From Corythucha ciliata (lineage: Eukaryota; Arthropoda; Insecta; Hemiptera; Tingidae), in contig CM075940.1 of NCBI GenBank assembly GCA_038030265.1, positions 29,612,940 to 29,676,939 of the forward strand: a stretch of 64,000 nucleotides of DNA, in the 5' to 3' direction. Positions 11,439 to 21,531 of this stretch are shown here, piece after piece. Numbering within the stretch: position 1 is the stretch's first letter; each line of letters opens with the position of its first letter. The notes beneath the pieces are model-generated. The model had not been told where the DNA came from and searched no databases. It worked only from the letters and a program-made list of their open reading frames with translations. Made by a program: the position numbers and the translations under genes.

Positions 11439-11831
11439 GGGGGAGTTGCACATGTGTTTCCTCGACCCCCCTCCAATCATACCTCGCCTACTCCGCGTTA
11501 CGGAAATTACCGCCGTATTTCTGCACCAATCGTGGACTTCAAGGGCTCATTTAAATCTTCAGGAAATTCCGCACAAGCGTACGATTTTCCTTTTTCATAT
11601 TTCATCCCTAAAATAACTGTAAAACGCACACAAACTTTTACCTTGAAATTCAAACTCTTTCGACGACTTATTTAGGAAAGCAAGATCGTACGCTTGCGCG
11701 TAATTTCCTGAAGATTTAAATGAGCCCATGAAGTCCACGTTTAGTGCAAAAATACGGCGGTAATTTCCGTAACGCGGAGTAGGCGAGGTAAGATTGGAGG
11801 GGGGTCGAGGAAACACATGTACAACTCTCCC
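11439..11831. mobile_element. Palindromic TTAA-flanked MITE
   Basis: A nearly complete inverted repeat of about 390 bp centred close to 11,637: left arm GGGGGAGTTGCACATGTG, right arm (reverse complement) GGGAGAGTTGTACATGTG, then both continue TTTCCTCGACCCCCCTCC and on towards the centre. TTAA is present at 11,435-11,438 and 11,832-11,835, the target duplication expected of piggyBac-like mobilisation. The arms explain the look-alike 70-residue frames on both strands; these are not genes. Confidence 0.8.
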
Positions 11832-11899
11832 TTAAGTACCAAATATTCTATATGTGGCCAAATAGAGGACGCCAAGGCGTAGGCCGCCGTTGATGTAGG

Positions 11900-11960
11900 G
11901 AGTGGTTCTCAACCGTCCCCTTGGAACATGAAAATTTGTTGCGCCCCCCCCCCCACCGCA
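11900..11960 (+). mobile_element. hAT (Charlie-type) left-end-like sequence
   Basis: AGTGGTTCTCAACCGTCCCC resembles the widespread CAGTGGTTCTCAA hAT terminus and is followed by a C-run. No matching right end was found, so it is a solo or truncated end. Confidence 0.35.
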
Positions 11961-12296
11961 ATTGCATTGTATTGTTTTTTTAAAACAGAAACGTTAAAGA
12001 CACGAAACCAGGAAAAGCTTCGATTTTGGTCAAACCACGAAGGGACGCACCCGTTTTTGGCCACTTGCACACTTTTCAGGACGTATAAAGGCAGTGGACA
12101 AGTAATCGAAAACTCGTAAGCGCAACGAATAGCCCGAGGATCACGGTTGACCGCCTTGGAGTCGAGAAAATTGACCGAAATAGCGAGGCCAAACACTCAT
12201 TTATGACCACTTTTAAGGGCAATGACAGCCCTCTTTGGTGCATTTTGATCTGGACCTAACTACCAGGACCGTGCAGAGAATATTCGAGCCCCAGCC

Positions 12297-12482
12297 CCAC
12301 AGCAAAGGTCCAGCCACTGCTGCAAAACTGCAACCACAGCCAAGCTCAAACCACAGCAAAAGTCCAGCCACACCCAAGCTTAAGCCACAGCAAAGATCCA
12401 ACCACAGCAAAGGTCTAACTCTAGCTAAGCTCCAAACACAAAGAAGACCCAACCACTGCAAATCTCCAACCACAGTTGAGCT
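12297..12482. repeat. Minisatellite of ~33-bp units (CCACAGCAAAGGTCCA-type)
   Basis: Five to six degenerate units of the form AACCACAGCAAAGGTCC, then AGCCACAGCCAAGCTC. It produces a proline/glutamine-rich frame on the plus strand and a leucine/cysteine-rich one on the minus strand; neither looks like a protein gene. Unrelated in sequence to repeat families A-C. Confidence 0.8.
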
Positions 12483-12829
12483 CATAGGCCTAGGATAGAA
12501 AACAACAGCTTCGCGCCGATCAATCAAACGCGCCGCCATTTTGCGGTATTGACAGGCCTTCGCCTCGCTTCAATGGCCTCTAGGTAGTGATGCACCGAGA
12601 CCGAGATCGAGATTGCATTTTCCGGACCGAGATCGAGATTGCATTTTCTGGACCGAGACCGAGACTAAGTCTCATTTTCTCGAGACTTAGTCTCGGTCTC
12701 GGTGTGATCCAAAAAGCTCGATGCATATAGTGCTGGTGTAGATATTTTTACACAACGAATGAACCCAATCCAGTGGCGGATCTAGGTTTTTGTCTTGGGA
12801 GGGGCTACACACCATAAATCCACTCTTGC

Positions 12830-13145
12830 GGAAAATGCGAATTAACTCTATTTTTCTCTATTTTCCCAGCGGATAAGCTCGTAAGTCCGATTAACTCTCT
12901 CTTAATTCTGAGTTTTAGCCCGAAACTTGCCATGTATAGTAACCACGAATTGGTGTTTTCCCAATTTTTGCCGCGATATAAGCACTTTTTCAAAATTTTA
13001 GCCGTGAATTAACAAGTTTTCCCAAATTGATCCGCGATTTATTCGTTTTCCCCCGTTTCAGCAGCGAATGATCGCGTCTTTTCCACTTCAGCCACGTATT
13101 TTCTCGAGTTGAGCAGCGAATGAGCTTTTTATCTACATTAAGGGA
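12830..13145 (+). repeat. Family-A minisatellite array, left part
   Basis: Units of roughly 28-32 bp of the type TCTCAATTTTAGCC followed by GCGAATTAGCG, strongly diverged (for example CCCAATTTTTGCCGCGATAT near 12,960). Interrupted at about 13,158 by the B-filled segment and resumed at about 14,350. Confidence 0.75.
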
Positions 13146-13229
13146 TATATCTTTGAGCAGACGGCTGATCCAGGATTTCCTCAAGGGGGGGGGGGGCTTG
13201 GGGAAATTGTGTCCTTCGCTCTACTAAAA

Positions 13230-14210
13230 AGGACTCAACAGCGATTTATTACTACCTAGAAATAGCTATTCCCGCCATAAAAACGGCTAAACTGACTATA
13301 ATCGCTCCCCAAAATAGCAAAACTGAAGATTTATGCCTTTTGAAAACGGCTAAACTGTGACTAATTATACCCTAAAAATTGGCAATTAGGTACCTCTCTA
13401 AAAATAGCCAAACTGACTCCAAGTGCAAAAAATTGGCTAAACTGACGGTTCACGCCCTGAATATGCCTAAACTGATGATTCCTGCCCTGTAGGCTGCAAA
13501 ATTGACCATTGGCGTGCCAATAATGGTCAAACTATAACTTTCATGGGACTAAGCACGCTAAAAACAACCAAACTGGTGGATGCGCCGCTTTAAAGATGGC
13601 CAAACTGACTTTACTAGCTCCAAAAATGTTTAACTGACGTCATTTTTGCCCTGAACGCGCTTAAATAAATTATTATTCCAGCCCTGAAAATGGTAAAATC
13701 GACCAGTATTTCGCCAAAAATAGCCAAACTGACTATTCTCGCCTTGGTATGACATCGTATTCGCGGCTTTTAAATGAAAAAAAACAAAAAACACATTGAC
13801 TATGCGCCCTAAAATTGGCCAAACTGGCTATACAAGCCACACAATTGGCAAAACCTGCTCTACGCTTTCTAAAAGTAGCTCAACTGACGATTCGCGGTTT
13901 GAAAATATCACGCTGACTATTCATGCCCTAGAAATTGCCATATACTGGCAGTTTGACGTATTCACGCCCTAAAAATTGCTAAAACTGACTCTATATGTTT
14001 AATAACGTGGCCTATTAAGGGTTAAACTGACGATTCGCGCTTTGAAAAGCCCTAAACAGATTATTCATGTTTTGAAAATCGACCATTTGTGCGTCAAAAA
14101 CGGCTTAACTGAGATATTTTCACACGTTTAAAATGTCTGAACTGACGATACGTGTCGTAAAAATAGCAAAAAGCTGTCTATTAAGACTCAATAATGGTCA
14201 AACTAATCAA
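13230..14210 (+). repeat. Family-B minisatellite array
   Basis: About 32 degenerate units of the type CCTAAAAATGGCC, then AAACTGACTATTCGC, opposite in orientation to the array at 8,570-9,720. Its left flank (CAGACGGCTGATCCAGG at 13,158) resembles the CAGACGCGGATCC end of the element at 7,956, which supports the array being carried by the same transposon family; the right end is not clear. Confidence 0.8.
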
Positions 14211-14349
14211 ACGCGAAAACGCCCCCCTTTCCGTCACCACTGCCCCAAAGGAGGGGGCTCGAGCCCCCTGGTTGTGAGGAAACTTTTTTTTCTTTTTTCA
14301 ATTCTTGAATTTTTTTTTTTTTTTTTTTTCAGTTCTTATGTCATGACTT

Positions 14350-14850
14350 CATGTGGATTGGCGTTATCTTCATTTTAGCCGCGAGTTACCGCGTTTGCTA
14401 AATTATAGCCACGAAATAGCGGATTTTCTGCAATTGATCCGCCGAGCTAGCGGTTTTCAATTTAGCTGGGCATTATTTCTAAATTTTAGCCGTGAATTAT
14501 TCCCGGCAAAAAAATCAATTTCACCCGCGAATCACCGCTCTTATTGAATTTCAGCCCCGAATTAGAAAATCCGTGAATTATCGTTTTTCTCCATTTTAGC
14601 TTCACAATCAGCGCTTTTTCTCAATTTGTGCGGCCAATTTTATCGGCGCGCCGCGCCGCTAATTTCTTAATTTTAGCCGCGAATCACAGCAGTCCTCAAT
14701 CTTAGCTGTAAATTAGGGAATTTTCTTAAATTGATCCGTTTTCTCCTTTTTAGCACTGCCCTTCTTAGTCATGTGGATTAGCGATTTTATGGAGTTTCCT
14801 CAATTCTAGCGATTTTTATCTATTTTTTCCTCTTTTATATATTTTTGATA
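14350..14850 (+). repeat. Family-A minisatellite array, right part
   Basis: Sixteen or so units, among them TTTTAGCCGCGAGTTACCGCG near 14,376 and TTTTAGCCGCGAATCACAGC near 14,673. Same orientation as the left part, consistent with one array split by insertion. Confidence 0.8.
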
Positions 14851-15981
14851 CAGCGGAATTTTATGCAAATGGAAAACGCTATCAATTTTATGGCTGCCCA
14901 CCTCTTCACCCCTTCATCGATGCACTACTGGCTGCATTGTAGATGAGGGACGAATACAGGGGAGGAGGGTCTATAGGAATCATCTGTGCCGCGACCCTTA
15001 TTCAGCACCCTTGGTAAAGATAAAAGAAATCTTTCCAATGAGCAGCAATAGCATACGCCATCTTCTTAGGGGGGGTTTAAACCCCCAAAACCCACCCCGT
15101 AAATCCGCCACTGACCCAATCTAATGCTCCCCTCTCCGGAAACGGTTTGGGTCTTTAGCCCGCACCGAAGACCGGCCTGAATTCGATTCGTTTCGTGCAG
15201 AAATAGCGTCCTTCTAATTTCTCCATTTTGGAATACTGTGACCTTCACACATAGCATCAAGCATCAAAGGGCGAATCGGAGACCTTTTAAAGGGGGGGGG
15301 GATCGAAACCCCTCTCATAGAATAACCCCCTCCCCACACAAGTTTTCAGCGATATGACAAGACCTATACTAGCCTACTAGGGTTAATCCCATTTTTACGC
15401 CCATTCTTGGATCGGATGTAGACTTCCCCCCCCCTAAAGTGTAGCATTTTGACCTTACATAGCCCACAAAATGTGTACATGTAGATCCAAGGGCGGATCT
15501 GGGACCTCTCTTAGGGGGAGGTAATCGAAATCCCTCCCCCTCCCAATATACTCCCTGACCACCTTCCCACCCCACCCCTCGCCTATGTTTAAAGGGATTT
15601 GACAAGCTCCAGGGGGGGGGGTATTTCTGCTGAATTCACTTGCTGGGGGGGGGGGGGTTATAAATTAAATGCTCCATAGCCGACCTCCAGCTTCCGGAGA
15701 GGGCGGGATAACCGGGGATCTGTCAAAATCACTCTAAACATGTAGGTGGGTTGGTGGCGGGGGTGAACCGTGGGAGGAAGAAGGGTTTTGATCCCCCCCC
15801 CCCATCCACCATCAGTCATTAGACCGAGACTTTCGAGACAAGACCGAGACTTAGGAGACGAGACCGAGACCGAGACCGACTTTTTAAGTACGAGACCGAG
15901 ACCAAGACCGAGATCATCTTGCTAATGACCGAGACCGAGACCGAGACACGTAAGTCTCGGTCTCGGTCTCGTGCATCACTA

Positions 15982-16220
15982 CCTCTAGGGCTTCTCCCCA
16001 ATATTTCCACACCATCTACATAAAGCAATACAGATTTTTTTTTTTAAAGCTCTTGGGGCTCTGCTGACCGTCTGTTCAACCAACTCGGCCCTATTGCACA
16101 AGCTCTTTGAACTTCTAGTAGGGCTGGTTATGTAATTATTATTGTAAATTGGAGTTTTCCTTTTATTTATTTATTTCCAAAATAGAACTCAACTTACTTA
16201 CTACTATAAAATAGTATGAG
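15982..16220. other. Unique-looking spacer
   Basis: Begins with the CCTCTAGG target duplication of the preceding element and continues as AT-rich sequence without a recognisable feature up to the next element end. Confidence 0.5.
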
Positions 16221-16280
16221 TAGTGATGGCTTTAAGGTGGGGCGAGCCGGGTGACCGCTCAAGGGCGCCGTGCCTTAAAG

Positions 16281-16681
16281 CCCCCTACACACGTTCCGAT
16301 CGTACCGACTGACCTACCAAACTCTTCCAACAGTTTTTGTAGGATCCGGCTCTACACACGTTCCCACCATTTCTTCCGACCATTATCATAATAATAATAA
16401 TTAATTAATTACAATCACCTCGAGAAGAAGAAGTAACCCCCTAGAATGAAGAGAGTCCCTTTTGATAGCATGTCGGGCGCTACAGCTCTGAAACACACGC
16501 CCCAATCCGGCCGAGTAAGTGGTGAAGTGGTAGGATGTAAGAAGTTCTGAACCGTCCGACCATCCTACAGTAGGATCCTACCGAATTCTTTCTCCTACAA
16601 TTCTCCACACTATCAGACTGTATAGGATGCACCTGGCTAGCATCCGACTGTAGGATGGTAGGATCGGATCGTGTGTAGGGG
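16281..16681. mobile_element. MITE with TIR CCCC(C)TACACACG
   Basis: Left end CCCCCTACACACGTTCCGATC and the reverse complement of the right end CCCCTACACACGATCCGATC match over about 20 bases. Flanking octamers CCTTAAAG (16,273-16,280) and CCTTAAGG (16,682-16,689) agree at 7 of 8. The interior is rich in short GTAGGATCCTACC-like palindromes. About 400 bp, non-coding, inserted into the terminal region of the composite element. Confidence 0.75.
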
Positions 16682-16739
16682 CCTTAAGGGACGCGCCAAG
16701 GAAAACAGCATTGCATTTGATTTACTAACGAACTATAAA

Positions 16740-17880
16740 ATAGCCGAAAAATTGACTTTTTTTCAATTTTAGCCGGCAATTACAAAGCTTATCCTCTACA
16801 CTTAATCCGTGAGTCGATGATCTCTTCCTCAATTATAGCCACGAAGTAGCGTTTTTATTCCACGTTAGCGATTTGACTTAATTTTTGTCATGAATTGAAG
16901 TTTTCCTCGATTTTTGCAGCAAATTAGCGGTTTTTTAATTTTTCAGCAGTGAATTAGCACTTCTTCCCTTTTTGAGTTGCGAGTATTGCGTTTTTTAGAT
17001 AATTTCAGCAGCGCTAATTGGTGATTTTTTCAATACTGGCCGCACATTAGCTGTGTATGAACTATTTTTGCCCCGCATTTGCATTTTTTTTTTTTTTTTT
17101 TCAACTTTTAGCTATGGACTAGCGCTTTTTCTCAGTTTCAAGCCTGAAGTTATGCCTTTAGAAGCCACGGATTTGTTTTTTTTTTCTTCTTCTTCTTTTG
17201 TATCCGACAATTAACATTTTTCCAGGCCCCATGGATTTTTCGCAATTTTGGCCGCGAATTAATTAGCGGTTCTTTCAACTTAGTCCGCGATTCCGCGAAT
17301 GAGAATTGTTCCGAGTTTAGCCGCTAATTAGCGCTTTTTGTCTATTTCATTAGCGAATTTGCTATTTTTCTCAATTATTTCCCGTGGGTTATGAGTAGAG
17401 TTTGCCGTGGATTATTAGCGATCGTCCCAATTTTAGAAGCTAATTAGCCAGTCTTCTACATTTCAATCGTGAATTAGCATTTTTCGAAAAATTAGCTGCG
17501 AAATAGTGACTTTTTTCTTTTTATCCACGAATGGCGATTTTTTACAATTTTAGTTTTGAATGTGTCATTTCTCTCAATTTTGAACCCGAAATAGCGTGTT
17601 TTTTTTTCTGTTGTATAGCCCTAGCGGATTTTCTCGCCTTTTTAGCCTTTTAGCACTTGCAGAAAAGCAAAAACTGGGCCACGTTTCAATTTTAGCAAAG
17701 AACAGCAAATTAGCGTTTTTTATTCATTTCAGCCAGAAATTGGCATCTTCACACCGGGAATCACAGATTTTTTTTTTTTTTTTTTTCTCAATTTCGGTCT
17801 GGATGTTTCATCGAGACAGCGCGAATGAACGCTCGAATATTAGCGCTATAATTTTAGCGGTTAAAATGGAGGAAAAACGC
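16740..17880 (+). repeat. Family-A minisatellite array, forward
   Basis: About 37 units of TCTCAATTTTAGCC plus GCGAATTAGCG type, with interspersed T-runs (17,086-17,101; 17,769-17,787). The orientation flips at about 17,880, where ATTTTAGCGGTTAAAATGGAG is itself a small palindrome, giving the tract its inverted-repeat structure. Confidence 0.85.
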
Positions 17881-18040
17881 TAATGTGCGGTTAAAATCAA
17901 GATAAATGGTTGATTGGGGGTTGATTTGAGACAATGTGCTAATCCACAGAAAAATTGAGTAAATGGCAAGCCGAAGTTTCCGGAGGCAACTTCGTGGCCA
18001 ATTAGCAAAAATCGATAATTTACGGTGAAAATTGAGAATA

Positions 18041-18996
18041 GTGATGAGCAAAACAAGACCAAGACAAGTTTTTGGAAAAACTTGGAGTTTGACTGAGCCA
18101 AACTCGCACAATTTGACTTTTAAAAGAGCGGACATCCACGAAACTGGCGTTTATCAGGGCCGATGGTCGAAATGACGAAAATTGGTATTTGAACCAGTCA
18201 AATCCGTGAATTTATTTTTTGAAAGAGCGACATTTGTTTTTCGAAATAGCGAAATCTGTAAAACTGGTTCCAGAAAGAACTAAGCCCACAAAATTGAACA
18301 TACGCGAAATTATGAATTTAAATCGCAAAAATCCGCGGTGTTTTGTATCAAAGGAGCAAAAGCGTTGACATTTGGTTGTGAAAGAGCGAAAATATGGTCG
18401 AGCGCCAAAATCACGAAATTTGTTTTTTCGTTTTTCGACAATTTAGTCTTTATAATTGGCCGAACCCGTAGAACAGATTTCAAGAAAGAGCCAAACTCGC
18501 GCAAGAGCGCAAACGTCTGTGTGTGTTTGAATGAGCCAAATTCACGAAATTACGTTTTGAAAGAGTGAAAATATGCAAAACTTCGGGAATTTGGGTTTGA
18601 AAAGAGCGAAATGAGTTTTCTAAATCAGCCATATCTGTAAAAAAAAACAAAAAAAAACTGGTTTCAATAAGACCTAAAACCACATAATTTGGTATTTAAT
18701 AGCGAGAAAATTCGCGAAATTGCAAGAATCTGTGAAATAGAATTTTGAAAGTGCCAAATATGAGACTTTTGTTATGGCATAGCTAACATTGGCAAAATGT
18801 GTTCTTGGATGAGCAAAACCCACAAAATTCGGTTTTTGAAAGCAGAACTCTTTTGCAAGACTCTTTCAACACAGTCTTGGTCTTGCGCAAGACTCGTTCG
18901 TAAGGTCTTGTAGAAAGTCTTGGTCTTGCATTTCAAGTCTTGGTCTTGGTCTTGCTGCAAGAGTTTCGCGAGACCAAGACCATTTTTGCTCATCAC
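18041..18996. mobile_element. hAT-like element with TIR GTGATGAGCAAAA, filled with family-C repeats
   Basis: Left end GTGATGAGCAAAACAAGACC at 18,041; reverse complement of the right end is GTGATGAGCAAAAATGGTC. Flanking octamers TGAGAATA (18,033-18,040) and TGAGAAAA (18,997-19,004) match at 7 of 8, and removing the element restores a continuous family-A unit (AAAATTGAGAA|AAATCGC). Both ends carry AAGACC hexamer arrays, like the GAGACC arrays of the 12,585 element. The interior is a family-C array. Confidence 0.75.
18100..18850 (+). repeat. Family-C minisatellite array (~30-bp units)
   Basis: Units of the form GAGCCAAATTCGCGAAAT, then TGGTTTTTGAAA, with variants such as GAGCGAAATCTGTAAAACTGG. 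Period about 28-33 bp, with some units missing half. Confined between the hexamer-rich ends of the enclosing element. Confidence 0.75.
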
Positions 18997-19203
18997 TGAG
19001 AAAAATCGCAAACTCACAGCAAAAAATGGAGAAAAAAATCACAAATTCGCGGCTAAAATGAAGATAAATCACTTATTCACGGTTGAAATGGGGGGGGGGG
19101 ATATCTGATTCACCGATGAAATTGAGAAGAAGGGCCGAAGCGTTGAGAAAACGCTAATTCTCGGTTAAAGTGGAGAAAACGCCGAAAACGAGAACGGTGA
19201 CTT

Positions 19204-19375
19204 CATCCTCTCAAGCTGACCACCTTGTCTGAGAAAGGCTTTTCACAACTGTTGTGTTTGGCTTCAAATGAGATGTCATTATTGTCATTGCTTCCCTGTA
19301 CTGGCAATGTGCTGATAGTCTCGCGTATTATTACACAAGTGCATATGGACGTTGATAGTTTGTGGGCGGGATTTG
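19204..19375. other. Unassigned stretch between the A array and the SINE
   Basis: A 57-codon open stretch on the minus strand (SNPAHKLSTSICTC...) runs through here into the SINE. No family is recognised, and it is not repeated elsewhere in the window. Confidence 0.3.
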
Positions 19376-19384
19376 ACTGACATA

Positions 19385-19679
19385 TTTTTTTTTTTTTTTC
19401 GGGGGCGCCGGGCTTTGAACCCGGCAGGCGCCTAAGCCTCCATTGGGCTTCTACGCCATACCCAGATCTAACTGTGCACTTCACACCCGTACTACGCGGG
19501 CGTTTCGGTCGGTGCGCGGTTTGTTGAACGCACACCGCCGGGAACGCCCACACGAAGCCGAGTGTGCCGTGTCACAGCTCGCCGCAGCCTTATAGTGTAA
19601 TGGGCAATGGCTGGATTCGAACCCAGGCCCGCTGAGTTGCGAAGCGAGCATTGTATCCATTACACCATCGAGGCGCATA
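19385..19679 (-). mobile_element. tRNA-derived SINE with A-tail and 9-bp target duplication
   Basis: Minus strand: the head GCGCCTCGATGGTGTAATGG with a B-box-like GGTTCGAATCC about 45 bases later is tRNA-like; the body follows, then a stable hairpin (GCCGGGTTCAAAGCCCGGC) and a poly(A) tail seen as a T-run at 19,385-19,399. ACTGACATA occurs at 19,376-19,384 and again at 19,680-19,688. The tRNA part lacks a proper anticodon arm, so it is not a tRNA gene. Diverged relatives lie at 59,780-59,990 and about 40,800-40,870. Confidence 0.8.
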
Positions 19680-19689
19680 ACTGACATAA

Positions 19690-20290
19690 CCCAATTTCGT
19701 GGTTTTAGCTGCTTCAAGAACAAAATTTGCTTCTTTGAAGACAACATTCGCCGTCTTGTCTCATGGAATAACGTAATTTCAGGGACTGGCGTTTCAGAAA
19801 CCCATTTCGAGGGCTTGGGCTCCCTGGTATTGACCACTTCACGGATTTCAGACTTTTAAAATGAACATTTCGCGGGTGTTGCCTCACTTTAAAGATGAAT
19901 TATTTTTCGACTCTGGTGCTTATCAAAAACAAAATTTCGTAGATATGGACCATCGTGGGATTTAGCCGGCCCGTTGTCTTCCAAAAAGAAATTCCACAGA
20001 GTTGCATTAGTATGAAAACAATTTCGTGGGGCTGGGTCACCTAAAAATGCAATTTTTCGAGATCATGAACACAATTTTGCGCTTTCAACCCCTTCAGGGT
20101 TGGCTCAGTCAAATGACCAATTTTGCTCATTTAAATAACTAAATCACTGATTTCGCGCATTAAAAAACAGTACGTATTGCTGATTTAATGCTTTCAAACC
20201 CCCAAATTTCACATATCTGGCCTTTTTAGAGACCAATTTCTTGGGTTTGGCTCACTTGAAACCCATTCTGCTGGCTATCCAAGAGAGAGC
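19690..20290 (-). repeat. Family-C array, reverse orientation
   Basis: About 18 units of the type CCAATTTCGTGG..TTTGGCTC with ATTTCGCGGG variants, i.e. the reverse complement of the units at 18,100-18,850. It directly follows the SINE, as at 60.0 kb. Confidence 0.7.
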
Positions 20291-21531
20291 GAAAGTGAGT
20301 GAATGAAACGGGTGTCCACATTGGTCCATTTGCCAATTTTTTGGTCTCTAGTGCCTACTCAGTATTTTTCCCAGTTTTTTTTTTTTTTCGTTGGTTGATA
20401 GGAGGCCGGTCGTTTGGCACTCACACTTTACATCCTAATCGGCGCCAGTAGCGCTATACCGTCGATTTCTTTAGTCTTTGGTTGGTCTATAGGCATAAAT
20501 CCGGGCCTGCACACTTGACGTCCAGTTTAACCATAAAAATCAAGGTTTTTAATTTTATCATACTCCTTAATTTAACTATTATATCGCGGGTTTACTTTAT
20601 TCTACCTGTCGTTTCTAGTGTTATTTTTGACTGGAGTAAAAATTTTCTAGCGAACTTTACCAATTAAACTTTTGTTTCTGGCACACTCTCAAGTATTGTC
20701 ATTCCTTCGGGAAAGAACGAAGAGTCTTTTAAAGAAGTTTATGCAAACTTGGTCGTAATTTCTTTCGATCTGGCAAGGGGGGCGGGAATGAAATAAAAAT
20801 AAAAGTCGAGACAAAAAAAAAATCGAAAAAAGGTTTTGAGGTGGCTTGGATTTTAACCGTTCCTTTCTTGTTTTAGGATTAAAACGTAAATAGAGGAGCG
20901 GCTTGGAGACCCTTGGTTCCCGCTGAGGATAATGAAATTAATTTTTAATTTCGGAAAATTAGAGTGCCCCTTGAAGTGCGAGCGGAGTGTTGAGTGGGAG
21001 TAATGAAAATGTGGGTTGCTGTGTGAAAGAATTCTTTCAAGTTTCTCTTTTTTTTTGTGAGGGTGTGTGTGTGTGTGTATCCGTAATAAACCTTCATTTT
21101 TAAGGTGACTGGAAGCTGTCCGTAGGGGGAACTTCGGTGATTCCCTAAGAGAATAATGTAATAACTTCTCGTAACTGGTATGCTAAGAATTTAAGGTTTC
21201 GAGGAACCGGGAAGTGCATTTTTTTTTTTTTTTTTCCACAGTGCTGAATGTGAGCTCAGAACTGTTAAAACAGCTTTAGAGCCGAATCTTTTTTATGATG
21301 CCTGTGGGAAACCGATTATGAGCGGGAAATTTTTTATCTGTAACCTCTCTTTTATCTCGCGAAAAAAGTAGTGAAAAACTGATTTTGTGTTAGATATTTT
21401 CGTTTTTTCTGTAGACCAATTATTTAATAAAGAAAACAACCCACTAAGACAGTTTGACGGAGAGCGGCTCAGCTAACGAAGACAATCAGACGGGTGAGTC
21501 TTGATTTTACTATATTTTCCCTCATAAATTT
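20291..21531. other. Unassigned; right part probably the 5' LTR of the BEL/Pao copy
   Basis: No gene seen. A (GT) microsatellite lies at about 21,062-21,079 and T-runs at 21,043 and 21,219. The 150-1,000 bases before the primer-binding site at 21,532 should contain the LTR, but without a second copy its start cannot be placed. GGGTGAGTC at 21,491 could be a splice donor of the leader. Confidence 0.35.

Larger units (their letters stand above)
12771..15113. mobile_element. Nested hAT-like element with perfect 8-bp target duplication, TIR CAGTGGCGGAT
   Basis: Left end CAGTGGCGGATCTAGG at 12,771, right end (reverse complement) CAGTGGCGGATTTACGG ending at 15,113. ACCCAATC flanks it exactly at 12,763-12,770 and 15,114-15,121. 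Inside, the order is family-A array, a CGGCTGATCCAGGATTTCC/poly-G junction at about 13,158, a family-B array, a CCCCAAAGGAGGGGGCTCG junction at about 14,243, and family-A array again. The B array thus looks like a further insertion into an A-filled element. 2,343 bp, no transposase. Confidence 0.88.
12585..15981. mobile_element. hAT-like element with perfect 8-bp target duplication, TIR TAGTGATGCAC
   Basis: Left end TAGTGATGCACCGAGACCG at 12,585; right end, reverse complement, TAGTGATGCACGAGACCGAG, ending at 15,981. Both sides are followed by arrays of the hexamer GAGACC/GAGATC. The flanking octamer CCTCTAGG is present intact at 12,577-12,584 and 15,982-15,989. The interior contains a second complete hAT-like insertion (12,771-15,113) and, to its right, G/C homopolymers and short fragments with GGCGGATCTGGGACC-like ends. 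No transposase frame is visible. Confidence 0.85.
16221..19203. mobile_element. Composite palindromic element with family-A arrays in both orientations
   Basis: Starts TAGTGATGGCTTTAAGG; after removal of the MITE at 16,281-16,681 the terminal region continues to GGGACGCGCC, then family-A units run forward (16,740-17,880) and afterwards in reverse (17,880-18,040 and 18,999-19,190), ending at GAACGGTGACTTCAT. The same two end regions, in the same relative order, bound the tract at 55,229-57,500, which is in the opposite orientation. The right end is not a TIR partner of the left, so the mechanism and exact right limit are uncertain. Confidence 0.5.

Noticed and set aside
11454..11816. Similar ~70-codon frames on both strands (MFPRPPSN...)
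   Set aside because: They are the two arms of the palindromic TTAA MITE read on opposite strands.
12235..12539. Proline/glutamine-rich plus-strand frame and leucine-rich minus-strand frame of ~90-110 codons
   Set aside because: Both are by-products of the ~33-bp minisatellite, with no start context or conserved domain.
13230..14210. Regular ~30-bp repeats could suggest a CRISPR array
   Set aside because: Units are contiguous and degenerate with no constant repeat and variable spacer; the context is eukaryotic and transposon-bounded.
16221..19203. Helitron interpretation of the composite element (non-TIR ends)
   Set aside because: I found no 5' TC / 3' hairpin-CTRR structure at the shared ends and no insertion between A and T.
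19203..19553. 116-codon minus-strand frame
   Set aside because: Its N-terminal half is SINE sequence and the rest has no recognised homology.
19605..19676. tRNA gene (Arg or Ala type) on the minus strand
   Set aside because: The anticodon arm does not fold and the sequence continues into a SINE body with A-tail and target duplication.
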